Below are positions 50,501 through 63,308 of a stretch of DNA of 64,000 nucleotides, piece after piece. The notes under the pieces were generated by a model, which was not told where the DNA came from, did no database searches, and saw nothing but the letters and a program-made list of their open reading frames with translations. A program made the translations under genes and the position numbers. Positions within the stretch are counted from its first letter, which is position 1; each line of letters begins with the position of its first letter. The DNA is taken from positions 4,228,501-4,292,500 of the forward strand of contig NC_062244.1 of the NCBI RefSeq assembly GCF_905475465.1. The letters run 5' to 3'. The stretch is from Pieris napi. Its lineage: Eukaryota > Arthropoda > Insecta > Lepidoptera > Pieridae.

Positions 50501-53500
50501 AGAAGTGCTTGTAAGCTAGCCGAGCATTGTGTGAGCCTCTCTTCTGGGTCGCTTTGGGGGAAGAACACACTCGATGGTATGCCATTTGCCGCTGGCTCGA
50601 ATCTATATATAAATTTGTTATTTAAAGTCTAATACAAAATGTATGCTTGAAAACCCGTGAACTATATGAAATTACATGAATATGGACCCAACGAAAATCA
50701 GTGTTGCTGAAATCAGTGGTGACAGCAACTTAAAGCTGAGTTGGGCCCATTTTTAACTAAAGTGATTGTATATCTTTTTTTTATAAAGAAATCAATTCAA
50801 TGTTTTTCTTTCTCCAAATTACTTATATTAATATATTATTGAGTTAATATAAAAATAATTATAAAAACTCAATTTAGGCTATATTTATATTATTATTTGT
50901 ACGCCAAGGTCCTGTTTTTGTACGCAATTACAATTTTAACTGCTGTTATCAACGTTCGTTGAAAGAACTATAAAAATATTGGAGACTAAAACTTTGTTTC
51001 TAAGTTAGAACTAAGTCGAGACCACTTTAATAATTTAAAGAATAGCGCTGCTTGACCTCAATAAACGCATAAGGGAGGTCGCAATTATACAGTGAGAGCA
51101 ACGTACAAACACAAAGATCAGGTGAATTACGGTTAATTATTATTTCAACCGCATTTACGAATTCAACTCCGACCATTCACCACAAGTAGTGCTCGATCAC
51201 GAGTATGACGAACGTATGTATAAAACAGAACAGATAAATAAACTTACCTAAATCCAACGCTCATGAGCAGCTCCCGCCACCCGGTAGCTGTGCCAGCTTT
51301 ATTCTCAATACTCTTCTGTGTGGTGTACATCGCATTCTTCTGACCTCGTACAATGCGTTGAAGGGACTTTTCAACTAAATGCAAACATACACGCAACGCA
51401 TCTCTGAAAGAAAAATAAAATAATTTAGCTAAAATATTAATAGCTTAGAGATTATGAATTTTCTTAAGGGTTGTAGTTTATTTTGAAGAGTCAGGATGTG
51501 GCGTAATGAATGGATAATATGGTAGCGCCGCAAGAGGACGGCGGTTCAGCAAAATATGTTTCATGGTTAGTAAAAGACCCTCGGGTTTTGGTCGGGGTTG
51601 GACATGGTGGCCAATTTGAACACCTTTTGTAATATTGAATTTAATAATACAATATTTGAAAATCGTTATTTCTTTTTCTTTTTCGTTCACTAATAGTCAC
51701 AGTTTTAACATCAATATTTTAAGTTCAAATAATGAAGTAAATTTGAACTCATTTGTAATTTAAAAAAAGCTGTACACTCAGTCACACCTGTATTCATTTT
51801 TCGGACAAATTGTGTAAATTTATTTTCATAGAAGCGAGTTTCACACACCATTTAATCCGTCTTTAAATTCAAATGTTTTAATAGGAAAGTATTGAAAAAC
51901 AGGGTTAGAAAAAAATATTTATATTTATGTATTCTACTAAAAATAAAATAAAAATCTATACCTGCACCTCTCCGGCGCAGCCATCAATTCACATAAAGCT
52001 TGTCCCATCAAAGCGACCTTGTTGCTGAGACGAATATTAGCACCGAGTAGAGCACAACCGGACCAATACGCCGGGTGGGCGAAATGCTTTGTATGTCGGA
52101 CTGTCTGCATCGCGTCACCCAATGCTCTGCAAAATATATTTAAATTTAGATGACGACGTCTCAATACGAATTTTTATACTTGATATATCACTAACCTAAA
52201 TACTAGTAAATTTAATATGTATTTGGATTGTGATCCAGCAAGTTAAAATTTTTGTGCATTGTAAAATAGACCTTAATTATTGGCGATAAAGACGCGATTT
52301 ATTAGAAAATGAAATAATAAATATACATTTTAATAAATCTCTTGGCCAATTGTCTACAATGAGAATTACAAATAATAATATGGTAATAAGATACTTATTA
52401 TTGAACTTATTACAGCATATTATAAATATATTTTTAATTTTTGACCTATATAGTAATAATAATAATATGTATTAATAAATAGAAAATTAAATCAAAAGTT
52501 TGGTCCCTTAGTCAGTTTAATGCTAGCAGCATTTCCTCGCTGTATTGCGATACTTATTCGTTGTGCGAGAAAAGCATCAGCTCTTTAGGTTAAGATAGTA
52601 TAAATACTGTATATTTTTTAATAATAATTATAGATAACCATTATTCGTACCTTAGCCTAATTCAAGGTAGGATTCAGGGTCAAGTCTTAGCACGAACTAT
52701 CTTTCCCGTAAAATCCAATACGTCTTTGACATATATATAAGTCCCGTCTTTGAATCTCACAAAAAAAGGCAGTTGTACAGAGAGCAACTTACTTGGCAAC
52801 TCGACTGCCCTGAAGCAAAGCAGAGTAAAGGGCCCTGTACAGAATCTTTGTTGCTGTATCTTGAGGTGCAGGCCATAACGTGACCAGTATAGCTTGAGCT
52901 CCCGCTGCGAGCAGTGCTCTGCAAAGTCGGGACACTCCATCACCAGCCACCGATACTGCTTCAGGCTCTTCAGAGTCTTCAAGGACAGAGGTTGATGGGG
53001 CGCAGGATATTACCACCTAAAGAAATTTGGTTTAGTTTTTGAGTTAAGAATAATTGTTATTATGGTTAATATTAAATAATTAATTATACTTAATTTTTTT
53101 AACTAGCTACCCGCGCATGCTTCGTTTGGGAATATTTTATGAATTATATTATTTTATCTTAAAGAAGAACATCATTTATATAGAACATAAATCTCAAATT
53201 TTAACTCACCAATCTGGCAGTAATTTTCAAATTCATAATTTCTGCTGCCGTCAAAATGAACTCCGATGCTGGTGGCAATTCTTCGTTTGTTTGTGGTAAT
53301 TCTGTATCTATGAGGAAAAAATTACATTTTATATAAATATTAAGTGCAACAAGTTTTTTTTTGTTTTTTTTGTAGGCAACGGGTGTTTTGTGACCTTATA
53401 TACATTATTTGTATGAAACAAGTAAGAAGTCGAGACAATTAGATTTATTAGATAAATTAATAAATTATTATTACTATATTATATTATTATAACTAGTTTT

Positions 53501-56500
53501 TTTCGCTTTAATATGATTTTTTATGTATCTGGCTTTAGATTATTCCGTGCAATTTTTCCAATTATTTTCTCCATAAAAACCTTACTGAGAGTTTAAGTAA
53601 TAAAAAAATATTCGAATTGGTCCAGTCGTCTTCAAGTTTTTCGATTAATTTTTATTTATATTAAATTGATTATAAGTTGCGTTAATTAGGATACATTTAT
53701 TATATGGAAAAAAATATAAAAGTAGGTAAATAATTAAATAAATATTGAATTTAACTTACTCTCTTCTTCGTTTTCTGTTGACGTATCAGCTGCGTTGCTT
53801 GAGTTTAACAAACGTTTAGCTTGCGAATCCACCTAAAAATACAAAGTAGTTATGTATATACGGCTTTATTTAATATGTGAAACTTGATAATTGAGATAAT
53901 ATTCAACTTTTAAAATATATACCAAAGCTTTACAAAGCGATACCGACAAAATATTTGTTTTTTTTACATAATGTAGCCTATTAATAAACAATTATATTCT
54001 AATATAAATAATAATATTAACTTTTTTAGATATTTTAAAGGACGCTTCACACAGCTGTCTTAAAAAAAACAAAATAGACAAAGATAAAAATATTTTTTTT
54101 GTAAGGTACATAATTTTATTATAAGTTATATGTATATGTTAAAAAATTACCACTTCTCCGGGGCTTAGAACGATTCCCGGCGTTTTCCAGCAAACGTGTG
54201 TTGCAAAGTGAATGCATTCCGCCTGTGTTAGTTGACTCAGCACGGCTTCCTTTGATGCCTGTGAAAAATATATTTTAAAATAATTCGGAACATAAAACTT
54301 CTTAAACAAACATAAATCAATATTAAAATTATAAAAAAGGTTAAGTTGGTGAGGTTGTAGGGGCAGTTTTGAAAAATCTTTTACCAATAGAAAACCACGT
54401 TATTTGTGAGTGGTTGAGAATATATTATACTACTGTAGTAAGTGGTAAGTGGAAGAAAAAACGGTCCAAAGAAAACGTTTCTTGCGATCGCTGCTTTAAC
54501 AACGTGATATCTTTGAGCTCTATAAAAATGTAGTAGACCTAGTGACACACGAACACATGCACATAACAGAACACTTATATATATAAAGATATTTAGCTAA
54601 AAAATATACAGAATGTGTTATCGACATGTGTCGTGTTAGACATAGAACCAACTTGTCTATTAAATAAATATGATCATAGTTTTTTCTTTATCGCAAATAT
54701 TACAATCGCAAATATTCAAACTCAAACTCAATATATTTTTATTCATATAGATAAAAAGTATACTTATGAACGTCAAAAAGAAGTTAAATTAATTGTAAAT
54801 TTACATTTACTACCAGTTAGCAAGTCAAAGCATAAAGCGGGTAAGAAGAACTGGCAAGAAACTTTCCGCCACTCTTTTTAATCGCCAAGTTTTGAGTCAT
54901 ACAAATTGTTTGAACTGGAGAAAATCAATCCCAAGGATTAGGATATAATTTAAGTATTCGTCAAATTCATAAAAAACTTTATCGATTAATTTACGTTTAA
55001 CGAGGGCTTTGAATTTATTTAGTGATAATTCTCTAATTTCCCTTGGGAGTTTGTTGTAAAAACGAATACAATTTCCGTATAAGGAGTGGTTTGTCTTATG
55101 GTTTATATTCTCACCTGATAATCAGTGAGCGGTGTAACCCTCAACATATCAGCTACGAGCTCGGCTTCTTTTAACAGCGCGGGATGAGATGCCCAACGAG
55201 ATCCGCCCACTCGAGGTCCCCCTACTACCAGGCATCGCATACCAGACTCGTTATTGCTACCACCTAAAAGAAATATAATAATATTAATTAAACTTCATCC
55301 ATTTATTGAAACATATATCTATAATTACATATGACACACACTTTACATTTTATAGTAATTATATTTTTTTCAAGAACCTCTTAGCATAATAATTCAAAAT
55401 GAGTTGTAGTTGCTGGGTTGAATTTCTTATTCATATTATGATAAAGAAATATATTTTCGCGGTTTAGGTTAGGTTAGTTTTTTTAACAAATAAAATTGAT
55501 TAAACAGCTCAAATATAAGTCTTTCCTGTCACTTTAATTTTGTTCCCTTTGGAGTAGAGGCTCTTGGAGCGTGGGGTTCTAGTGCACAGGCGCTAATTAA
55601 AGATTTAAGTTAAGTAAGGCGCCTTACGGAGCGGATGCTTTCCTCGCTCAACGAATAAGTATCGCAATACAGCGAGGAAATGCTGCCAGCGTTAAAGGTA
55701 CACCGCCAGAGGGACCAAACTTTTGGAACTTGTTTTAATTTTCTGTTTATTAATTTAATAATTAATATTACTATGTTGGTTAAGAAAATTGTTAATACTG
55801 TATACCTATGTATTATAAATAAATATTTCATAGTCATATTCCTCAAAATTTTATGCATTTTATTTGTATGTTAAAAATAAAGTCGTGAACAATAGAAACA
55901 ATGTTTTTCTGTAACAAATAATAATAACGTTGTCCAAGTGATCACTTACCATGTTCAGGGTGAGGCTTGTTTCTCGAATGTCTCTGATGTTTGAGTGGAC
56001 GCAAAGCGGGCGTTGCAAGTAGGGCGTATCTTTCGCATAGTGGCTCAGAATCTGCGCCGGCGCATAACGCACCCCAAGGACACGCGTACAACGCCCCTTC
56101 GACGGCCACTATTAACTCACGGCGACCGCCGCAACCGCGTCGACCGTGGGACGCTGAAATGGACATGGTAATAAGTTATTGACGTGATAACGTCTTTAAA
56201 ATCGTTTTAGTCGGGTGACATGTTCAGAAACTTGTGTCACACCAAAACCTCACGAGCGCGATCGCAGGTATAACGAGAGAGAGACGGACCGATCTCCCGT
56301 CTCATCTCGAGCGCTGCCAGTCATTCCGTGAATGTATGAAGAAAAATGTATATCATAGTCGAATAAGTAAACTTGTCATTTTACACCCGAAATTTATCAT
56401 CAAAAGTGTGAATAAAACGATAGATGTAATTTAAAATTTGAAAAAATTGTTATCTTCATTAATTCCTTACTTCCCAAAAACTTATATCACCAATAAGACG

Positions 56501-59500
56501 TTATCACGTAAACATCTCGATCGTAAACCTACTTTACAAACAACCAATATTTTATTTTGAAATTATTATTATTATTACTATGTAGATTAATAATATTGTA
56601 AATACTGTATATTTGTATGTAGGAATATATTTTCGATTAAGTTTTAAACATTTTGTTATAAGGATCTTGAAAAGTCGTTATGGAATATTTTTTTGTGATT
56701 GTGACATAACTATAATAGCTAGACTTGTCGAATACTTTTTGTAGATAATGATGTGTTCTGCAAAGTTGTAGTCAATTATTTTGTTCTATCGTCAATAGTT
56801 TTCTCGCACGCGATGTCGCGATAATTTATTTAGGTATTTTTTTTAATTTTTATTAGAGTTTTAGTTAGGATCCTTATTTTCATGGGAAATATAGTCTATG
56901 TCACCCGGGGATAGTGAAGTTTCCCAATTGTGAAATAATAATTGTTTAATTCGGTCGAGTAGTTTCGGAGCTTATTTAATGGAAACAAAGGAACAATCAA
57001 ATCTTTCCTCTAAATAATACCTCTATGCAATAAATAAATCTAGCTTTCCGTTTGACTATTTTAATATGAAGTAAATAATTTTACATGAAGTTATTTGGTC
57101 AATTATAATCTAATTTATAGATAGTTTATATAAACGTCTTAAATAAATATAACCATTGCAGTCTCAAACAAAAAATAATCAATGATAAAAAAATACCGTG
57201 GTTATTATTACAGGAAGCAGGCAGCAGATCCTCAAAAGGCGCTAGAAGCATCTGGTACAACGTACTCAAGCACGGAGGACCCTGCCAAGAGGGCTGCTTC
57301 TTTCGTGGACCGTGAACACTAGATCTATAGAAAATTAAATGTGTATTGTTAGATACCATAAACAGTGGAGTATTTCTTCCATTAAGTGATTCTTCGCGTT
57401 TTTTAATTCTCAATTTTTAATCTGTTATGTGATGTCATTAATTTTTTGTAATTAGTTTCCACTAAGAAATATTTTTTTTATGAAATATAAATATACAAAA
57501 TCATGAAACATTTTCTACCTATAATTTTTTAATAGATTAATAATTTAATCTTTAATTTTTTTATAGGTCCACATAGATCTCACCTGGTAGATCCTTGAAG
57601 GCTTGCAACGGATCCTGCCACTGATCCACCAACGGATCCGACACTGAATAAGGAACTCAAAGAGTAGTTCGATGAGTTGAGTAGATGATTACGATTGACC
57701 TGAAGTTATTTTATTATATCTAAATACACAGTTACTTATAGAAACGATTAATTAATTGAATTATGCAAATTAATGAGGTGATACGAAAAGATAGGGTACA
57801 TGATGTGTTTATATACAAGAGTGAGGAACCAAGTATAAAATTGTATTGATTTGTGTGATGTATTCCGATATTGTTAAAAATATGTTTCTTTAAAATAATA
57901 CTCATTAATTTATACTACAATTAAATTATACATGTACTATTTAAAATTGAATTAGATTACAAATAAACCAGTAGCCAAGTCCAGAAATATAATTGATAAA
58001 TTATTATTTTTTTAAATATTCAGATGGCGAAAACTATGTTGCAAAGGATCGACCTTATAGATGATAAGTCTAAAACTTACTTTAAATTTTGAGTTTATTC
58101 TCATAGTAAAAAAAAGGGCAAGAACTTCTTTGGCCTTATTAAAAGTTTTTGATTGCATGCAAATAATTAATTACAATTAAATAATCAAAGACTGGAAAAG
58201 GAGTCATTATAGTCAATAAAGTTCAGTTTACATTTGAAAAATTAAATAAATGGATATTTATTATTATTTTCTAATATTAATTAGTATTGATTTAAATATT
58301 CAATTTAAATTTAACTTCTGATTATAATTCAGACGCACATATAAAATTCGCACTTGTATAATGAAAACATGTGTTTTAAATATAGAAACTCATGACAACA
58401 ATACATACAAAATAAAGAAATATTATAAATATAAATACACACTGAACAGAGGCGGCGCGGTGCGGGCCAACATGCGCCACTAACTTCATTCTATTAATTT
58501 TGTGTCACGGTGCGCGCGCATCGTAAAATTTCACTCTCATCAATTTTTCATAACGCGCCTAAAGAAGTATGTTCAAAAATATGTCTCACAATTCTAGCGA
58601 GTCCTGTGTTGGGTCTATCGTCAGGCCACTCGTCGTCTCTCCGTTCGGCCGCAGTCTTCAACCAAGCGGACCATTCGCCGATACAACGCTCCAATTTGCC
58701 ACTATCTGTAGAATACATTGTATATGAGATGAGGGAGATAATATCTGTTTTATTTGAGATGGTACAGTTAGGATTACCTACGGGATATATTGTTTCGCCA
58801 GAAATTTTTTCTGAGACCACCGAATGAACCACCATATCGAGTATGCACCATATGTTGCATCACGTTTATTTGGTCGACAAAGTTAAATTAATTATTGGGT
58901 TAAGAGTCCGTAATAATAATAAAGAATAAAATGCTGCAATAATATTAAATTTTCACAATTTGACTAAATACCCTCTTTTCACAAATATGAGGGTACTCAC
59001 TTGTATTGGCCTGTAGGTCATCCGGACTGATATCAGGAAGACTGTTGTCACCATCTTCTGCTTGCTCTACTAGTGACACTTGGTGGAACCTAAGTATGCC
59101 TGTGAAGTAACAGTAATGTGGTTATTTTAGTATGAAATTGCAATGAAATTTTCTTTAAGATGTAATTTAAATAAGGTTTATACTACATACATACATATAG
59201 TATAGGGAAACAGATATAGATAAAAAAAAGATATCAGGTTTTGGGTGTTTTATAGGAAGTTGATCTTTGTATTGTCTTCGATTGACATAACTTTTGCTCA
59301 TTTAAATAAAAGTATTGCAGCTGTGATACTTTTTGACATTCAACATCTTTTGTCTTCAGTCACCGTGACCACGCACGCTGTAAAGCACGCGAAAAGTCGG
59401 ATAAATTTAAAATTATGTTAAATAGTTGTAAATTTATAATAATACATAACTTCAGTACGGTCAAAATAGTGTTTTATTTAAAAAAGTTGATCTTTACTTT

Positions 59501-59672
59501 TTTATAGACCTTACCTTTATGTGGTTGTAGAAGCCACGAATAAAGTCGCCCGGCAGCCAGACTGTAGTACAAAATGGGCGCCTTTTGTTTGTTTACAACT
59601 TCCAGAATGTGTTCCACTGAGGATGGATTCCACGGCTCAGGGTGTTCTTTGGCGGAATCCTCTGATGCGTTT
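47561..59672 (-). CDS. TTC28: Tetratricopeptide repeat protein 28 orthologue, 3' part with CHAT domain (about 1141 residues)
   Basis: Eighteen exons (minus), all in phase: 59672-59515, 59099-59001, 58705-58555, 57643-57584, 57324-57197, 56153-55950, 55263-55115, 54258-54151, 53832-53760, 53307-53210, 53016-52793, 52126-51962, 51403-51248, 50602-50499, 50083-49933, 49445-49297, 49064-48939, 48684-47561. The TPR part lies beyond the window. The visible protein opens with the CHAT domain (LYYSLAAGRLYSWLL; LSTLYQMLLAPFEDLLP; CERYALLATPALRPL; IHFATHVCW; EFILTAAEIMNLKITARL then VVISCAPS; GAQAILVTLWPAPQDTATK). Then comes a conserved region (YWSGCALLGANIRLSN onward) and a 375-residue Pro/Ser-rich, probably disordered tail in the last exon. 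TTC28 is reported as a cytoskeletal/midbody-associated scaffold. The donor of exon 58705-58555 (GTTATG) is weak. Exon calls rest on splice sites plus TTC28 similarity. Confidence 0.88.
49622..49650. repeat. TA microsatellite in a TTC28 intron
   Basis: About 14 TA dinucleotides in a row within the intron between exons 50083-49933 and 49445-49297. Confidence 0.85.
50136..50406 (-). mobile_element. tRNA-derived SINE, minus orientation
   Basis: Lies in a TTC28 intron. It starts with a T run (the tail in reverse) and includes AGCTGTTTGATTTTTTTAAA and AGGCAAGTAGGTGATCAGCC, familiar from lepidopteran SINE tails. It ends in a degraded B-box/A-box region near CGAATACACGACC and GACAACACTGCTC. It is in the sense direction of TTC28. 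Confidence 0.6.
52495..52590 (-). mobile_element. LINE fragment
   Basis: In the intron between exons 53016-52793 and 52126-51962. On the minus strand it is the counterpart of 55615-55725, sharing CAACGAATAAGTATCGCAAT and ACAGCGAGGAAATGCTGC. The translation IAIQRGNAAS is typical of a lepidopteran LINE ORF. Confidence 0.55.
54820..55110 (-). pseudogene. Non-LTR reverse transcriptase C-terminal fragment
   Basis: In the intron between TTC28 exons 55263-55115 and 54258-54151. On the minus strand from 55076 it reads GNCIRFYNKLPREIRELSL, then NKFKALVKRKLIDKVFYEF, ending at a stop at 54897. The FYNKLP..I..L..NKFK..VK pattern is that of jockey-like element ORF2 ends. It is a 5'-truncated dead copy in the sense direction of TTC28. 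Confidence 0.7.
55615..55725 (+). mobile_element. LINE fragment
   Basis: In the TTC28 intron between exons 56153-55950 and 55263-55115. The plus strand reads ADAFLAQRISIAIQRGNAAS, like the fragment at 52495-52590 but in the opposite orientation. Confidence 0.6.
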
Positions 59673-60316
59673 CTGTAACGATGACATATTAAAGTATAAT
59701 AAGTGCTTTCGAAAGGGAAGGGAAGGGAAAGGGAAAAATAAAAAATTACGATTTCACTGGAAATAGAAATAAAAAATTTCGGCTGTCTGCTAATCAAGCA
59801 ATTATCTTTATTACTATTATTTCTTGACTTGTGCACATTTTTTTTTATTTTGTATTGTAGTTTACCATTAGATAAGATGTCTTTTCATAGTGGGCCGGCC
59901 CTTCTTTACCCACTTTCATAAAATCTAAATTGTTAAATTCATACAAAACTTTACACATTCACTAAAAATCTTAAATAACATCTTTTTAACCTATCCTATG
60001 ATGAAACGGAATATATTCTTGTTATGCAACAATAGTTTAATTATAAAATGTAAGTGTTATGTAGAAATTATTATGTCAAATGGAAGAGATTAGCTGCCCA
60101 CGATACAGGGAATATGAAGTGTCTTCAGTACTTTCTTTTTAATTAAACATTCTTTTTTTACTATGTATAATAAAGTGTTTTCTTTCTTTCTTTTATAATT
60201 CTGTGATTTGTGTATTAATAAATGCATAAATTTAAATGACTAAACCGGCCTGAAACGTATGAATACTGAACTCTTCTGGTTCTTTAAATAGCTTTCCATA
60301 TAAGAAAATTTTTTTT
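59673..60316 (-). other. Part of a TTC28 upstream intron
   Basis: AT-rich; no further TTC28 exon found up to 64000, so the next upstream exon must lie beyond the window. Confidence 0.5.
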
Positions 60317-62333
60317 AAATTGTTTAAAGCGTTTACTTAACTCAAATTTAGCTGAACAATCAATGTAACATATATCTAAGAAAAAAAAAATCCTAAAGTA
60401 TTACTATATAATATAATAGTAATATTTAGTTTGACATTGATATGAATCTACTCTTATTATTAATTTAGATCTTCAAAGAAGCTACACTTATATATAATTG
60501 AATCAATCTTAATGCCACTATTATTACCGTTAATGCGCTACTCAATAATAACACACTTGCGCTTACGCAACACAGCATATATATTTTTAATGAAACACGC
60601 TATGTTAGAAATGTTATTTTTGGCTGTATTCATGTTTTGATCTAATGTTGCCACGATATTTTTTCTGTTACTTTAATGATTCTCTAGTATACTGTGGTAA
60701 GATATAACCATATACTTGGAGAAAAGTAAAATTACAAAACCTTTTAATGTTTTTCGGATAAAAGATTTTAAGACAGACTGTAGTTGCCAAGTTGTTGGTT
60801 GTAAGAATGCTTTTTCAATTTCAGGTTACGAGTATATCCATATGTAGTTTTAGTTTAGTAGTGTTCTTTGTAATTAACACATTCACGATACCAATGATGC
60901 TATGCTTAACATGATGCACCAAGCATGCCACCCTAAACCAAATGCACTAAAACCATCGTCTCGACAAACATACATAGATACTTCAGAACCTCGGCAAGCC
61001 CAATAGCAACGTAAACGTATTGTTATACTGAATACGGAATAAAACATATCTTATTACAATATACATTATAAACATAACCTTAATTACAATTTAAGAAAAT
61101 AGTGCGTGGAACAAGTGAAACTTCGTAATGTGGAAATGAAAATAGGATGGGTAGAAATTGATTTTTAGTGAAATTATATAGTTTCTTTAAGACAAACTTT
61201 ATTAACATTGCTTACAATTCACATTAATCGCATCTATTAATTATCGTTTTCAAGTGGAGAAATATCCAAATCTATAACATTTACAATGGGATTATGTTAA
61301 CTAAAGTAAGATAAGAAATTACGTATTCACTCTCGCTCTGTCTCTTTCTATTCCCCTTCCCCAGAAGCGTTGAACGTTTAACGCAACAGTGCTTTCATGG
61401 TAGCGTTAAACATTTAACGCAACCTTGTTGGAAGTCGCATTAGAAGTTTCACTTCAATAGAACCGAATCGACATAGAGATCGCTATAACCTAACCTAACC
61501 TAACCAGAGAACAGTGTTAATTTATGAAGTCTTATTAGTCTTTGGTTTATGAGAGTAGTATCAAAACTACAATAAAGTTTACATAATTGAATGAGTGCTT
61601 TTACTCCTGCAGTCGTCAGCGAAACACGTCGAGTATATGTTAAACATCTACAGATCACTCTACTACTGGAGGTTGAACGTCATGTTCTCCAATTGCCTTA
61701 TGATGCACCATCTCTTTAAGCGTTCATTGTCTAATGTTTTTGTTTCTCTTTCCACCCACACGCGTTTATTTTCGGTCCTTCCTTATAATGTGAGGCAAGA
61801 TTTAGGTATACGATTACGATGTAATACGACTTTTTATTAAGGAATTATGGAAAACCCCAATATACAACACACTTTCCCGTGTGAGACGCGTTTTTTGCTT
61901 AGACTTTTTTGTATGTTATTAAAAATACATATAATTATTATTAAATAATTAATTAATCATTCTTGAGTGAGACTTCGTGATCAATATTTTTTTCTTTGAC
62001 ATGTTTGAAGAATATATTAAATAGCAATCTCGATCGTTGATAGTCAAGCTTTATAGATATTAATCAAGTGTAAAGTTGACATGGAACAACAAGAAGTCAA
62101 CACGCAGCATGCGCACGCGTCACGACTCGCGACGACTCTTACTATGAAAAGTAATTTACTACGGGTTTCACGCATGATGTCGCTTTAAATTATAAGTTTA
62201 AAGCGGAAATTTGATTCCCTGCGAAATAAAATTTCGGAAGGCGTGTTTGTTTGAAGAAATGTTTAAAAAAAGGTGACCTCTTATATATAAAATTCTCCTG
62301 TCACAATGTTAGTTACCATACTTCTCCATAACG

Positions 62334-62584
62334 ACTCATTGGTCTAGTGGTTAGTACCCCTGACTGCGAATCCATGGGTCCCGGGTTCGATCCCCGGCTG
62401 AGGCGAACATCGATGTGATGAGCATTTGGTGTTGTTAATAGGTCTTGGGTGTTTAAATATGTATTTATATGTATATCTATCTATAATATGTATGTATATC
62501 CGTTGCCTAGTACCCATAACACAAGCTTCACCAGCTTAGCATGGGACTAGGTCAATTGGTGTGAATTGTCTTTTAAAAAAAAAA
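62334..62584 (+). mobile_element. tRNA-derived SINE (Metulj-like)
   Basis: The tRNA-like head has an A box TGGTCTAGTGG at 62340-62350 and a B box GGGTTCGATCCCC at 62383-62395. The body reads CATCGATGTGATGAGCATTT, TAGTACCCATAACACAAGC and ACTAGGTCAATTGGTGTGAA, with an A run at 62575-62584. It is inserted in the Helitron. The head is not a functional tRNA gene: the body continues without an acceptor-stem partner. Confidence 0.8.
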
Positions 62585-62614
62585 TGTGTGCGTGTACTAG
62601 GTGTACACACGTAA

Positions 62615-63308
62615 GAAGTGAAACTTCTTTATGACCTTATTTTTAGAAAAATGATCTACTATATGCAACTTTACAGAATATGGTTAAATAAAGTTAAATT
62701 AGATAAAGTTTAACAAAAGGCTTTTATTATCATAGACATGAATACAAATACAATTATTTCATTTTAACTTATTACTGTACTACTACGTAGTACTAAGATT
62801 ATTACAGAATTTCATTCATTGTAATAGAATTATTAGTATTACTATCATTGTTATCGTTATTATATATTTTTATTACTAATGGCTTCGAATTTCTTCGGAT
62901 CAACCGTGGTAGGGACAAGAAAAATATGGCGCGTAACCGAAAAATGTAAATTTTTTTCCAACGCCGATAAAGAAGTTTGACTTCAAAAAGCAACATGGCG
63001 CGTAACCTGCTACAAAATTTCTCCCATACGTCGATAAAGAAGTTTCACTTCAAAAGATAGCGCGTAACGGAAAAATGTGACGCGTAACGAAAAAATGTTA
63101 CACTAAATTTTTTTCCAACCCCGGTAAAGAAGTTTCACTACAATAATAAATAATTAATAATAAATAATGTGACAGTAAATTTTTTTCCAACGCCGATAAA
63201 GAAGTTTGACTTCAAAAAGGAACATGGCGCGTAACCGAAAAACGTGACGCGTAACGAAAAAATGTTACACTAAATTTTTTTCCAACCCCGATAAAGAAGT
63301 TTCACTTC
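62615..63308. mobile_element. Unclassified element bounded by inverted GAAGTGAAACTTC motifs
   Basis: The left end is GAAGTGAAACTTCTTTA at 62615 and the right end is its complement at 63292-63308. The right half has tandem units with CGATAAAGAAGTTT(C/G)ACTTC, GGCGCGTAAC and ATGTTACACTAAATTTTTTT. It sits beside the SINE inside the Helitron. No ORF with coding character. Confidence 0.5.

Noticed and set aside
62336..62405. Possible tRNA gene (good A and B boxes)
   Set aside because: The sequence continues into a SINE body with a poly-A end and lacks a paired acceptor stem; it is the head of a tRNA-derived SINE.
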